In this document: positions 8,847-17,602 of the stretch, piece by piece
Numbering within the stretch: position 1 is the first letter of the stretch
How the letters are laid out: every line of letters begins with the position of its first letter
Assembly: GCF_000619885.1 (NCBI RefSeq)
Contig: NZ_KK211039.1
Span: 337,589 to 401,588, forward strand
Direction: 5' to 3'
DNA: 64,000 nt
Origin: Balneatrix alpica DSM 16621
Lineage (GTDB): Bacteria; Pseudomonadota; Gammaproteobacteria; Pseudomonadales; Balneatricaceae
Program-made: the position numbers and the translations under genes
The notes under the pieces: model-generated
Database searches by the model: none
Told to the model about the DNA's origin: nothing
Seen by the model: only the letters and a program-made list of their open reading frames with translations

Positions 8847-9905
8847 ATGACTATGGACCGACACTCTGAGCACAAAAAGCTAATCAGCCCATTACGTGCC
8901 GCCATGTATGACTTTGAACCTGGCAGGGTACGCACGACACTTAACCAGCTTTTTGCGGCAGATGCCCTGATACGGCTTTGCCACCCCATTGGCGATCTAC
9001 AAGGCCCTGAGGCCTTATACGATCATGCGTATCACGGCTTGTTTAATGCGCTACCTGACCTGGAGCGTCGCGACTACATTGTCATGGCAGGTCCTGATGG
9101 GGAAGGTAACGATTGGGTGGGCTGCGGCGGCTACTATACCGGCACCTTCCTGGCTTCCTGGTTGGATATCCCCCCCACTGGGCATATGGTGGCGATGCGT
9201 TTCCATGAGTTTTATCGCTTTGTGAATGGCAAGGTGGTGGAAATGCAGGCAGTCTGGGATATCGTTGAAGTCATGGTACAAGCCAATGCCTGGCCCCTGT
9301 CACCTGCACTGGGACGCGAGTGGCATGTCCCTGGCCCCGCCAGTCAGGATGGGCTGGTGCCCAGCCCACGTGATGAAGCCAAATCGACTGCCAGCTGTCA
9401 GTTAATTATGGACATGCTAACCGCACTGGTGCGCTACCCCAGTCAGGGTGGACCTGATGTGATGGAGCTGGAGCGTTTCTGGCATCCACGTTTTAGCTGG
9501 TATGGCCCTTCCGGTATTGGTACTTGCCGTGGAGTAGCGGGCTTTCGTAACTGGCACTCCATTCCCTTTTTAACCGCCATGCCCGATCGCGGCCAATACC
9601 CACAGGAAACCACTCACCATTTTTTCGGCGATGGTGATTATGCTGCTGTCACAGGTTGGCCCAATATGGCCCAAACACTCAGCCATGGTGGTTGGCTAGG
9701 CATTGCCCCAACGGGGCAAAAGATTACCCTGCGTTCACTCGATTTTTGGCGTACCGAAAAGGGACTTATCCGTGAGAATTGGGTTCTGGTTGACTTGCTT
9801 GATGTCTATCATCAACTCGGTGTCGATGTTTTCGCGCGTTTGCGTGAGTTCAATAAGGCACGCAACCTCTCTCCGATCAGCTTACCTTCAGGAATGGACA
9901 AGTGA
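8847..9905 (+). CDS. Tandem SnoaL/NTF2-like protein
   Basis: This 352-residue protein contains two SnoaL-like domains, roughly residues 12-150 and 180-330. The N-terminal one has WLDIPPTGHMVAMRFHEFYR, then NGKVVEMQAVWDIVEV. The C-terminal one has GWLGIAPTGQKITLRSLDFW, then GLIRENWVLVDLLDV and YHQLGVDVF, the best match to the island's shared pattern. The ribosome site is weak; an ATG six bases further in (8853) is an equally likely start. It ends in TGATG, where the next gene begins, so the two are translationally coupled. It lies between the HpsN-like dehydrogenase and the SDR and should act on an intermediate of the same pathway. The reaction is unknown. Confidence 0.85.
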   Translation: MTMDRHSEHKKLISPLRAAMYDFEPGRVRTTLNQLFAADALIRLCHPIGDLQGPEALYDHAYHGLFNALPDLERRDYIVMAGPDGEGNDWVGCGGYYTGTFLASWLDIPPTGHMVAMRFHEFYRFVNGKVVEMQAVWDIVEVMVQANAWPLSPALGREWHVPGPASQDGLVPSPRDEAKSTASCQLIMDMLTALVRYPSQGGPDVMELERFWHPRFSWYGPSGIGTCRGVAGFRNWHSIPFLTAMPDRGQYPQETTHHFFGDGDYAAVTGWPNMAQTLSHGGWLGIAPTGQKITLRSLDFWRTEKGLIRENWVLVDLLDVYHQLGVDVFARLREFNKARNLSPISLPSGMDK

Positions 9906-10669
9906 TGCAACTCCCTCGTACCCCCTCTTTTCGTCTGGATGGCAAGCGAGCCTTGGTCACCGGTGCCTCATCCGGAATTGGTCAGGCTTGCGCGGTCGCC
10001 TTGGCCGAAGCAGGCGCCCATGTGGTTTGCGCAGCACGCGGCGCCAATAAACTAAATGAAACCGTAGCCGCCTTACAAGCACAAAACGGGTCTGCCGAAA
10101 GCCTGATACTGGATATGGCCGACCTGACTGCTCTCAATCATGCACTGAGTGCACAAGCTTGTTTTGATGTGGTGGTGAACTCAGCAGGTATGGCCCGCCA
10201 TAGCCCAGCCATGACGACCCGTATTGATGACTATGACGCGGTCATGGGCCTGAACCTACGCGCGGCCTACTTCCTCTCCGCTCGCTGTGCCGAGCGCATG
10301 AAAGAAGCAGGTATTGCCGGCAGCATTATTCACATCTCCAGCCAGATGGGGCATGTCGGGGGTATTGATCGCGCCCTCTACTGTGCCACCAAGCATGGTC
10401 TTGAAGGCATGGTGAAAGCCATGGCCATCGAGTGGGGGCCGCTGGGCATTCGTATCAATACGCTATGCCCGACCTTTATTCGCACCCCCTTAGGCGAACA
10501 AACCTTAGCCAACCCTGAGCGCCGTGCCTGGATCGAGGAAAAGATCAAACTCGGACGAGTCGGGGAAGTCGAAGACATTATGGGAGCGGTGGTCTATCTG
10601 GCCTCTAATGCATCGGCACTGGTCACGGGTTCCTCACTCAAAGTCGATGGCGGCTGGACTGCAGAGTAA
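9905..10669 (+). CDS. Short-chain dehydrogenase/reductase (SDR)
   Basis: This 254-residue classical SDR has cofactor motif TGASSGIG at residues 19-26, NSAG at 92-95 (a variant of NNAG), Ser at 145/146 in HISSQMG, and the catalytic pair Tyr159/Lys163 in YCATK. The C-terminus ends SLKVDGGW as in many sugar-alcohol and hydroxy-acid dehydrogenases. The ATG at 9905 overlaps the stop of the SnoaL gene (TGATG); a GTG three bases earlier is an unlikely alternative. It probably oxidises or reduces a hydroxyl of the imported compound with NAD(P)(H), working with the HpsN-like enzyme two genes upstream. Substrate is unknown. Confidence 0.92.
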   Translation: MQLPRTPSFRLDGKRALVTGASSGIGQACAVALAEAGAHVVCAARGANKLNETVAALQAQNGSAESLILDMADLTALNHALSAQACFDVVVNSAGMARHSPAMTTRIDDYDAVMGLNLRAAYFLSARCAERMKEAGIAGSIIHISSQMGHVGGIDRALYCATKHGLEGMVKAMAIEWGPLGIRINTLCPTFIRTPLGEQTLANPERRAWIEEKIKLGRVGEVEDIMGAVVYLASNASALVTGSSLKVDGGWTAE

Positions 10670-10728
10670 CCCACCCGTCCTTTCCATCACCCTGTCGGCC
10701 CCACTGCTGCACTACAAGGATAACGATT

Positions 10729-11703
10729 ATGAAGGGCTTCGATCCTGCTTTTACTGACTTCCCTGACTATATCGTCAAAATTACGCAAGAAATCTGGGAA
10801 GACCGTGGCATCAATACGCTGCATCACTATTACGCGCCTGATCTGCTGGTCCGTACACCAATGGGTATATCCAAAGGCAATCAGGCCGTGATCAGTGCCA
10901 CGATGGCAACCTGTCATGAATTTCCAGATCGCCAGCTGTATGCCGAAGATGTGATCTGGGCCGGCAATGATGAAGAGGGCTTTTTATCCTCCCATCGCAT
11001 TATTTCGACCGCCACTCATCGCAAAGATGGTCAGTTTGGCCCAGCATCCGGACGCTCCTTCCGGATTAATGTCATCGCAGACTGCGCCGCTCGCAATAAC
11101 ACCATCGATGATGAATGGTTGGTGCGTGATTACGGTGGTTTGGTTCGTCAACTTGGTCTAAACCCACGGGAGTACACCGCCCAGCTGATCCGTGACGAAG
11201 GAGGCCCTGAACTAGCGAAAAAGCCTTTCGTTCCGGAATTAGATGCGCCTGGCCCCTATCGCAACCGTGGTAATAGCAATGAGTGGGGGCAGCGTTATGC
11301 CGATAGCCTGACCCGCATCATGGGGGCGGACTTCACCCACATTCTGAAAGACTACGACCGCGCCATCATCGGCCACTATCCCGGTGGAGAGTGCGTCGTC
11401 GGTCGAGATGCAGCCTGTGCATTCTGGGTGGGGCTACGTTCCTCTTTCCCTAACGCAAAGTTTGAGATTCACCATCAAATTGGCATGAATAGCGACATGC
11501 TGAGCCCGCGTGCAGCGGTACGTTGGTCACTTGATGGAACTCATGATGGTTGGGGCACCTTTGGCCGCCCTACGGGTAAACGTGTTCATGTGATGGGTAT
11601 CAGCCACGCCGAATTTGGCCCCTGGGGGTTGCGTCGTGAATGGGCTCTCTATGACGAAATTGCCATTCTGAAGCAGATTCTCATGCAAACCGGTGAGGTC
11701 TGA
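10729..11703 (+). CDS. Tandem SnoaL/NTF2-like protein, most divergent copy
   Basis: This 324-residue protein has two SnoaL-like halves. The first (about residues 10-150) ends in DEWLVRDYGGLVRQLGLNP. The second (about 185-320) contains FGRPTGKRVHVMGISHAEF and LRREWALYDEIAIL. Both follow the island's PTGKR...(E/D)NW...D...QLG pattern but more loosely than the other copies, so this is the most diverged family member. AAGGA lies upstream of the ATG. It sits between the SDR and bicupin genes. Seven such domains in one locus suggests either sequential related steps or a multi-subunit assembly; both are inference. Confidence 0.82.
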   Translation: MKGFDPAFTDFPDYIVKITQEIWEDRGINTLHHYYAPDLLVRTPMGISKGNQAVISATMATCHEFPDRQLYAEDVIWAGNDEEGFLSSHRIISTATHRKDGQFGPASGRSFRINVIADCAARNNTIDDEWLVRDYGGLVRQLGLNPREYTAQLIRDEGGPELAKKPFVPELDAPGPYRNRGNSNEWGQRYADSLTRIMGADFTHILKDYDRAIIGHYPGGECVVGRDAACAFWVGLRSSFPNAKFEIHHQIGMNSDMLSPRAAVRWSLDGTHDGWGTFGRPTGKRVHVMGISHAEFGPWGLRREWALYDEIAILKQILMQTGEV

Positions 11704-11770
11704 GCAGTAAGCAAGGATGAAGGGGGTTACTCCTTCCCATCTGCACCACTTTCAATCAAGGATCTTTGAT

Positions 11771-12733
11771 ATGACTGCCCTTGAACAGCGCATTGTGCGC
11801 TATGGCGAGCTTAAGCCCTGCAAAACCGCATTTATTGATACCCATACACCGGGATCTGACCAAAAAGAGAACTTCACCATCATCGGTGGCGGTGTCTCAG
11901 AAAGCGCAGACCAACACGTCCACATTCGTGAAACCCCCGGGTTTAACATCGGTGCAGCTGGGCAGCCACCCAAATGTCGCAACTCGCTGCACTCACATCG
12001 CACTGCAGAAGTCTTCTTCGTTTTGAAAGGTCGCTGGCGCTTCTTCTGGGGCCGCCATGGCAATGCTGGAGAGTTTATTGCTGAGGAAGGCGATATTTTT
12101 AATATCCCCACCGGCCTCTTCCGTGGTTTTGAAAACGTGGGGACCGACTACGGCATGATCATGTCTATTCTCGGTGGTAATGATGCCGGTGGCGGCGTTA
12201 TTTGGGCTCCTCAGGTCATTGAAGAAGCCGCAGCTTACGGGCTGATACTCGGCGACAATGGCAAACTCTATGACAGTAAAAAGGGAGAGACTCTACCAGC
12301 AGACGTAGCCCCCATGCCCCTGCTAACGGAAGCAGAACTACAGGATTATCCCGAAGTCCCAGTTGAGAAAGTCGTACGTGACTATGTTGCTCGTTACTGG
12401 GATCTGATGGCGCTAGCGGCGAAGAAACCCGTCAAGGTCATTGGTGAGGATGGTCTGCTCAGGGACAAACCCGGATTTGAGGTACACTTCCTCACCCGTG
12501 GTTCTGTAGCAGATAAGCTGACGACAGCTGCACAACATACAGTGCTGATGCCAATGCGTGGTCACTGGAAACTACGCTATGAAGGTGGAGAAACCATACT
12601 GAACCCAGGTGACACTTGCCTCATCAACCCGGGGGAAGCTTATGCATTGGCTCCTTCCATGAGCGGCGAAGTGAGCCTCTACCGAATTACTGCTACTCAA
12701 GATAGCGCTGGCCCAACCTGGAGTGCCGGCTGA
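11771..12733 (+). CDS. Bicupin protein with an altered metal site
   Basis: This 320-residue protein has two cupin domains. The start at 11771 is set by an AAGGA site; an 18-residue upstream extension is rejected. The first cupin shows HSHRTAEVFFVLKGRWRF, giving metal ligands His74, His76 and Glu80. In the second motif (GDIFNIPTGLFRGFEN) the usual fourth ligand His is Arg118. The second cupin (about residues 235-310, MRGHWKLRYEGGE and NPGDTCLINPGEAYAL) lacks the HxH pair and is probably structural. Bicupins include gentisate-type dioxygenases, isomerases and binding proteins. The Arg replacement argues against assuming oxygenase chemistry. It is the last gene of the right operon and is followed by a terminator. 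Confidence 0.85.
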   Translation: MTALEQRIVRYGELKPCKTAFIDTHTPGSDQKENFTIIGGGVSESADQHVHIRETPGFNIGAAGQPPKCRNSLHSHRTAEVFFVLKGRWRFFWGRHGNAGEFIAEEGDIFNIPTGLFRGFENVGTDYGMIMSILGGNDAGGGVIWAPQVIEEAAAYGLILGDNGKLYDSKKGETLPADVAPMPLLTEAELQDYPEVPVEKVVRDYVARYWDLMALAAKKPVKVIGEDGLLRDKPGFEVHFLTRGSVADKLTTAAQHTVLMPMRGHWKLRYEGGETILNPGDTCLINPGEAYALAPSMSGEVSLYRITATQDSAGPTWSAG

Positions 12734-12743
12734 TCATCTCAGC

Positions 12744-12782
12744 AGGGCTGATGGAATCACTCAACCTCCATGAGCCCTTTTT
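12744..12782 (+). terminator. Rho-independent terminator of the right catabolic operon
   Basis: AGGGCT pairs with AGCCCT and, after one mismatch, ATGGA pairs with TCCAT around an 11-base loop. A run of five T residues follows. It lies just past the bicupin stop. Confidence 0.8.
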
Positions 12783-12821
12783 CCTCAATCCCCTTCTTTC
12801 CTCAATCAACCACAGTGTCGA

Positions 12822-13961
12822 TTAACCATTTTCCTGCTGTAGCCAGGCACTAATCGTCGACAACATGCCCAGGCTCTCCAAAGTTTCCTGATCCAAACCA
12901 CTCTCTTCATCAAGTGGATGGGTGCCAAGATTACGAGCCGCGACAATCACACGAGCAGCATGTAAACAACACACCAGTTCAGAATGTTCCTGAGCTTGGC
13001 TGGGTGCATCCTGATACATCACCGCTTGAATCAGTCGCTGATCAACACCCCACAAATTAAGTAAATACGCCCCCAACATGGCTCTGGGGAATTGATCCTG
13101 GGGCCATTCACTCAAGTCCAAACCTCGTGCCAAAGCCACCAATTGGCCAATGTTGTGCATTAATCCAGCAGTAAAGGCCGCTTCAACTTTTTGTCGGTCA
13201 AGCCCCCAACGTTTCGCCAGCCCTTTGGCGACCACAGCCACCTCAAACGCTTGCTTAAAAATACTTTCTTGCTGGTCTGCTGCGATTTCGCTAAAAGAGG
13301 ATTGATGCATTTCCAGCATCAAAACCAGGTTCTTCACCAGATCAATTCCCAGTCTTACCACCGCATCGTTGATGCTGGTAATCACAGTGCTGAACCCGAA
13401 AAAGGCTGAATTCGCCAACTGTAGCAGCTTGGCCACAATAGCTTGATCGTGACTAATCACCTCAACCACAGCATTCACATCTGCTGGAGTTTCCTCAAGC
13501 TTCTCGGTCAACTTTTGATAAGTCTGGGGTAACCCCGGCAGTATCCCTATTCCACCCAACAATTGACGATACTCATCCGCGAGAGGCATCGCCCGCAATG
13601 CCAGTGCACGGGCTAAAGCCTCACAGATGGATTCGATCTCATAGGGTTTGGCAATTAGGATATGGGCTACTGCACTGGCTGACACTGCGGTTTCGCCACT
13701 GTCATCACCGGTGAGTAATACCCTGATGCAATCTGGCTGTAAGCGTGCGACCTGGCTAAGCAAGGCGGTGCCATCCTGCAATGGCATTTTTTGATCTGTG
13801 ACCACCACCCAAGGCTTGAGTTGTGGCAGTAAATTCAAGGCATGGTCAGGCCGTTGGGTAAACTCAAAATTCCAATGGCGGTAATGCAGTCTCACTCCTC
13901 TACGTAGAGAAGTAAGTTGATAAATCTCATCATCAACAAAGAGTGCACTGGGTGTCGTCAT
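12822..13961 (-). CDS. Response regulator with HDOD output domain
   Basis: This 379-residue cytoplasmic protein has an N-terminal receiver domain (residues 1-125; FVDDE, phospho-acceptor Asp56 in TDQKMP, Lys in IAKPYE). An HDOD domain of about 200 residues follows, containing ISHDQAIVAKLLQLANSAFFG and FTAGLMHNIGQLVALA. REC-HDOD proteins are signalling outputs, often tied to chemotaxis, stress or cyclic-di-GMP circuits, without known catalysis in most cases. It is encoded on the minus strand next to a second receiver protein (45 bases away) and near a degenerate HD-GYP protein and a kinase, so a common pathway is likely. Confidence 0.9.
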   Translation of the reverse strand: MTTPSALFVDDEIYQLTSLRRGVRLHYRHWNFEFTQRPDHALNLLPQLKPWVVVTDQKMPLQDGTALLSQVARLQPDCIRVLLTGDDSGETAVSASAVAHILIAKPYEIESICEALARALALRAMPLADEYRQLLGGIGILPGLPQTYQKLTEKLEETPADVNAVVEVISHDQAIVAKLLQLANSAFFGFSTVITSINDAVVRLGIDLVKNLVLMLEMHQSSFSEIAADQQESIFKQAFEVAVVAKGLAKRWGLDRQKVEAAFTAGLMHNIGQLVALARGLDLSEWPQDQFPRAMLGAYLLNLWGVDQRLIQAVMYQDAPSQAQEHSELVCCLHAARVIVAARNLGTHPLDEESGLDQETLESLGMLSTISAWLQQENG

Positions 13962-14006
13962 TCAGGGTTCTCCCCTCTTTGGCACCTGGTTATAGCTCGT
14001 CCATTG

Positions 14007-14582
14007 CTAATAAGGCTTACTGCAGGAAATATCCATTAAAGCCTCAATCTGTTCGAGCAAAATATTATTCTCGAAGGGTTTGGACAATACCGCGTCTGCC
14101 CCTGCTGAAAGGGCATTTTCCAGTCTTCGCTCGTCCAATGCAGAAATCACTAACACTCTGATTTTTGGGTACTGTGCACGAACAAACTCTAATACTTCAA
14201 AACCATTAATGCCTGGCATGCTCAGATCCAATGTCATTAAAGCGGGTTCGTAACTGGCGATTTGGCTGCCTGCTTGAAATCCATCCGTAGCAATTTCTGT
14301 TTGATAGCCAGCATTGCGCAACAAGCGTTGTAATGCTCGCGCCAAGGGTAGCTCATCATCAACGATCAAAATGCGTTTATTCACGACTGTCGGTTGAAGT
14401 AACGCAGGGATAGGCATGCCCTGCTCCTGCAAAAATGCTACAAGATCTTCTTCTTTTACTCGGTTATTACCGCGGCCCGGGAGTTTAAAACCCTTTAAAA
14501 CGCCCCTATCAATCCATCGAATGACCGTACGTAAATTCACATCGCAAAGCTTTGCGATCTCACCGGTCGAAAAGTTTCGCAT
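14007..14582 (-). CDS. HTH (MerR/excisionase-type) DNA-binding protein with a C-terminal receiver domain
   Basis: This 191-residue protein has an N-terminal helix-turn-helix of the MerR/excisionase (HTH_17) kind at residues 4-53 (FSTGEIAKLCDVNLRTVIRW, then GFKLPGRGNNRVKEEDLVAF). A complete receiver domain follows at residues 68-187: ILIVDDE, phospho-acceptor Asp119 in TLDLSMPG, and Lys in VLSKPF. This is the reverse of the usual order, where the receiver precedes the DNA-binding domain. It probably regulates transcription on phosphorylation by the nearby kinase (16181-17602). It is divergent from the gene at 14732, with a hairpin between them that could be its operator. Confidence 0.9.
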   Translation of the reverse strand: MRNFSTGEIAKLCDVNLRTVIRWIDRGVLKGFKLPGRGNNRVKEEDLVAFLQEQGMPIPALLQPTVVNKRILIVDDELPLARALQRLLRNAGYQTEIATDGFQAGSQIASYEPALMTLDLSMPGINGFEVLEFVRAQYPKIRVLVISALDERRLENALSAGADAVLSKPFENNILLEQIEALMDISCSKPY

Positions 14583-14660
14583 GGACTATAGTTTCCTCAT
14601 GCAGGTACTTGGCCCCAGCATAGTGCAACATCATGACAAATGCGACATATGTGACTATGT

Positions 14661-14695
14661 TCTAGGGTTCGCAGGACTATCTGCGTTACCCTAGA
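14661..14695. promoter_or_regulatory. Long inverted repeat in the divergent gap between two receiver genes
   Basis: TCTAGGGT pairs with ACCCTAGA and, after a small internal loop, CGCAG pairs with CTGCG around a six-base loop. There is no T-run on either side, so it is not a standard terminator. It lies 37 bases upstream of the ATG at 14732 and about 80 bases upstream of the opposite start, fitting an operator or a 5' UTR hairpin. Confidence 0.6.
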
Positions 14696-14731
14696 TTCAG
14701 TCTCCAGTAGGCAACAGGTTCGGGAGTTACT

Positions 14732-16063
14732 ATGCCACTGAGTGAAACGGACCATTCCACACCTGAATATTCTATGAGTGTCTGGCGCATTCTCTGCGTA
14801 GATGATGAGCCCAGCGTGCTGTCATCTCTCAAACGTCTGCTACGCGCAGGCAACTATGAGGTACTCACCGCAGATAGTGGAGCTCAAGGCTTAGAGTTGT
14901 TGAAAATTCACCCTATACAGGTCGTCATCTCAGATATGCGTATGCCGGGGATGAGCGGCGCCGAGTTCCTTGCGCAAGTTGCCCAGCTCTACCCTGAAAC
15001 GACTCGGGTGCTCTTAACCGGTTATGCCGATATGGAGTCGACCATCAGTGCCGTTAATCATGGTCAAATTCATCGTTACGTGCAAAAGCCATGGAACAAT
15101 GAAGAGCTCTTGTTAGCACTAGACGACATCATTGAACGCCAGCGCCTACGTTTTGAAAATGCGTTCCTCCTGAAAGAGGTTGAACGCCAGAATGAAGAAT
15201 TAAAAGAGTTAAATGCTTCGCTTGAGCAACGTGTACGCCAGCGCACTCAGCAACTGCATCAAAGTGTGAAGAAGCTGGAAAAAATGCATGAGCAGGCACA
15301 GCACAATTACAAAACCACGGTTAAAACCTTTTATAACCTGATTAGTATTAATCCCAAACTAGGCGGCATGCCAGCGGTTAAAACCAGTGAGTTGTGTAAG
15401 TTAATGGCGCTAGAGCTAGGCTTACCGCAACAGGACGTTAATAACATTAGCCTCGCCGGCCTACTGCATCAGATGGGACTACTGGGCGCAACGCCAGAAG
15501 TCTTAGCCAAGCCCTTATCTGAGCTAAGTAAAGAACAACAAGAGCAGTACAAACTTCACCCATTGCGGGCCAGCATTGCCTTAGCGCCTGCTGATAGCCT
15601 AGCCCCCATTGCACTGATTATTCGCCATCAGTATGAGAATTTTGATGGCTCCGGCGTGCCAGATGAGTTACACGAGGAACAAATCCCCCTGGGCTCACGT
15701 ATTCTAGCCATTGCCAGAGATTATTTTGCCGCCATGACTGGCAAACTCTCTCCTCAGCGGGCCAGCAGTCAGGGGGCTATTGATCGTCTCCATTTATCAG
15801 CGGAAACCCTGTATGACCCCGACTTGCTCAAGCTCCTTCCTAGTGCAGTCGCTAAGCTTGAACATGATGCACTGAAAAACAATGAGATTCTGATCAAGGT
15901 GGATCAGTTAAAAGAAGGGATGCAATTGGCCCGTAACCTCTATAACCATACGCAGATGCTGCTGTTGCCGGAAGGACATAGGTTCACCACCGCGACGATC
16001 AACCGCGTAAAGGCGCAAGAAAAAAGCGAAGGGGTGTCACTCGCGCTCTACATCCTGGAGTAA
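14732..16063 (+). CDS. Response regulator with coiled coil and degenerate HD-GYP domain
   Basis: This 443-residue protein has a receiver domain (residues 17-135; Asp68 in ISDMRMPGMSG, Lys119 in VQKPW). A coiled coil follows at about 140-195, then an HD-GYP-type domain (about 195-370) and a C-terminal tail. Active HD-GYP phosphodiesterases carry HDIGK and HHExxDGxGYP. Here the first reads LLHQMGLLG (His246-Gln247) and the second RHQYENFDGSGVP (298-310). The metal-binding HD pair and the GYP signature are therefore both altered, and cyclic-di-GMP hydrolysis is doubtful. It may act as a sensor or scaffold (inference). It is followed 117 bases later by the histidine kinase gene, its likely partner. 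Confidence 0.9.
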   Translation: MPLSETDHSTPEYSMSVWRILCVDDEPSVLSSLKRLLRAGNYEVLTADSGAQGLELLKIHPIQVVISDMRMPGMSGAEFLAQVAQLYPETTRVLLTGYADMESTISAVNHGQIHRYVQKPWNNEELLLALDDIIERQRLRFENAFLLKEVERQNEELKELNASLEQRVRQRTQQLHQSVKKLEKMHEQAQHNYKTTVKTFYNLISINPKLGGMPAVKTSELCKLMALELGLPQQDVNNISLAGLLHQMGLLGATPEVLAKPLSELSKEQQEQYKLHPLRASIALAPADSLAPIALIIRHQYENFDGSGVPDELHEEQIPLGSRILAIARDYFAAMTGKLSPQRASSQGAIDRLHLSAETLYDPDLLKLLPSAVAKLEHDALKNNEILIKVDQLKEGMQLARNLYNHTQMLLLPEGHRFTTATINRVKAQEKSEGVSLALYILE

Positions 16064-16180
16064 CTATTGTTTCTCTTTATTATCAGCCCTATAGCTTGAT
16101 CAAAGACCCTTACAACAGGCCCGCAGCAGCAACTTCTTGGCCCGTAATTGCATACGTGACTGCAGAGTGGAGGCGCCACC

Positions 16181-17602
16181 GTGGCAAGCAAAGAAGAACT
16201 GGAAGCAAGAATTGTCGAGTTAACCCAGGAGTGCGAGAAGGCCAAATCCTATCAACGCCTCAATCTCTTGCTGCTGTCCGGGCTCGAGGCCATGCTCAGC
16301 TCCGAGTCACGAGAAGAGATATTCGAAAAGTTTTTCGACTTTTTTGGTGACATCATCCCCTATCAGTATGGCTTGCTGCTCAAGCACTGCGAAGACGGGC
16401 TCTTTCATTGTGTAGCCTCTAACCTGGATAGTGGTTTGGACAGTCAGCTCTACGATTGCCCTCTCCCCTCCTGCACTGAGCTGGAGTCCTGTTTAGCTGG
16501 AAAAACCCTTTCGGTGAATAATAATCAGCTGCTCCAGGCCTGGGATAATTCCGAGTTTGATTTTCATAAAAAAATTCGCTCCTTGTTAATTTCACCCATT
16601 CTGATCGGGCAGAAACATTATGTCCTCCTGCTCAGTGCTGAGTCAGAACATGTCTTTGACCACGATATGGAAGATCTCGTTGCCCAGTTTTCAGCCTTCG
16701 CAGCCAGTACCTTAGTACGGGTAGAGGCACGCAAACTGTTATTAGAGACGGAAGAGTTGCGCAGAAAACAGGCAGAAACGGAGAAAAATTTATTAAGCTC
16801 GGAAAAGCTAGCAGCCTTGGGTCAATTAGCGGCTGGGGTAGCCCATGAAATTAATAATCCTCTTGGCTTCATTCTGAGCAATATCAGTACGCTGAAAAAG
16901 TACTTTGGCTCCATTCAAAAGCTGTTTGCTGCCTATGAAGAGCTCACCCAGGAGCTGCGGGAATATCCGCTGTGGAAGAACCACAATGTCGTCATTGATG
17001 AATTAAAAGAAGAACTTGATATTCAGTTCATCATGGAAGATACCAATGAGCTCCTCAATGACACCACAGAAGGCGCAAATCGGGTACGTGATATTGTCGC
17101 AGGCCTGAAGAAGTTTGCTCACCCCAATAATGATGAACTACAGGTCGCCAGTATTCAGGAAATACTCGACAGCACCCTCAAACTGGCCTGGAATGAGCTG
17201 AAATACAACTGCATGATCGAGAAAGTTTACTCGCCCTCTCCGGCACTTATCATGTGCCGTCCCAGCCAACTCAGCCAGGTGTTTCTCAATCTGTTGATTA
17301 ATGCCAGTCATGCCATTGGCACTGAACAACAAGGGGTCATCAGCTTAACGGTGAAAGTGTTACCTCGGCATGTGGAGGTGATAGTGGCCGATAACGGCTG
17401 TGGCATTGCCCAAGAAAACCTGCAGAAAATATTTGAGCCTTTCTTCACCACTAAAGGGGTAGGCTCAGGTACCGGCCTGGGGCTGTCGCTCTCCTACAAC
17501 ATCATTGATCAACATAACGGTACAGTGAAAGTGGAAAGCGAAGTAGGTAAAGGCACCCAGTTCCAGCTTTCCTTCCCTCGTGCCGCAGGCCAGGGTATTT
17601 AA
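16181..17602 (+). CDS. Sensor histidine kinase with GAF-like domain
   Basis: This 473-residue protein begins at GTG with GGAGG just upstream. Residues about 20-185 resemble a GAF sensor domain and are followed by a short coiled coil. The phospho-acceptor is His222 in [12 protein letters not shown], the pattern of hybrid- and NtrB-like kinases. An ATPase domain follows with an N box ([15 protein letters not shown]), G1 (VADNGCGI), F box (IFEPFFTTK) and G2 ([10 protein letters not shown]). No membrane segment is evident, so it is probably a soluble sensor. It likely phosphorylates one or more of the receiver proteins on either side. Its last four bases overlap the end of the convergent NarL-type regulator gene. 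Confidence 0.93.
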   Translation: MASKEELEARIVELTQECEKAKSYQRLNLLLLSGLEAMLSSESREEIFEKFFDFFGDIIPYQYGLLLKHCEDGLFHCVASNLDSGLDSQLYDCPLPSCTELESCLAGKTLSVNNNQLLQAWDNSEFDFHKKIRSLLISPILIGQKHYVLLLSAESEHVFDHDMEDLVAQFSAFAASTLVRVEARKLLLETEELRRKQAETEKNLLSSEKLAALGQLAAGVAHEINNPLGFILSNISTLKKYFGSIQKLFAAYEELTQELREYPLWKNHNVVIDELKEELDIQFIMEDTNELLNDTTEGANRVRDIVAGLKKFAHPNNDELQVASIQEILDSTLKLAWNELKYNCMIEKVYSPSPALIMCRPSQLSQVFLNLLINASHAIGTEQQGVISLTVKVLPRHVEVIVADNGCGIAQENLQKIFEPFFTTKGVGSGTGLGLSLSYNIIDQHNGTVKVESEVGKGTQFQLSFPRAAGQGI

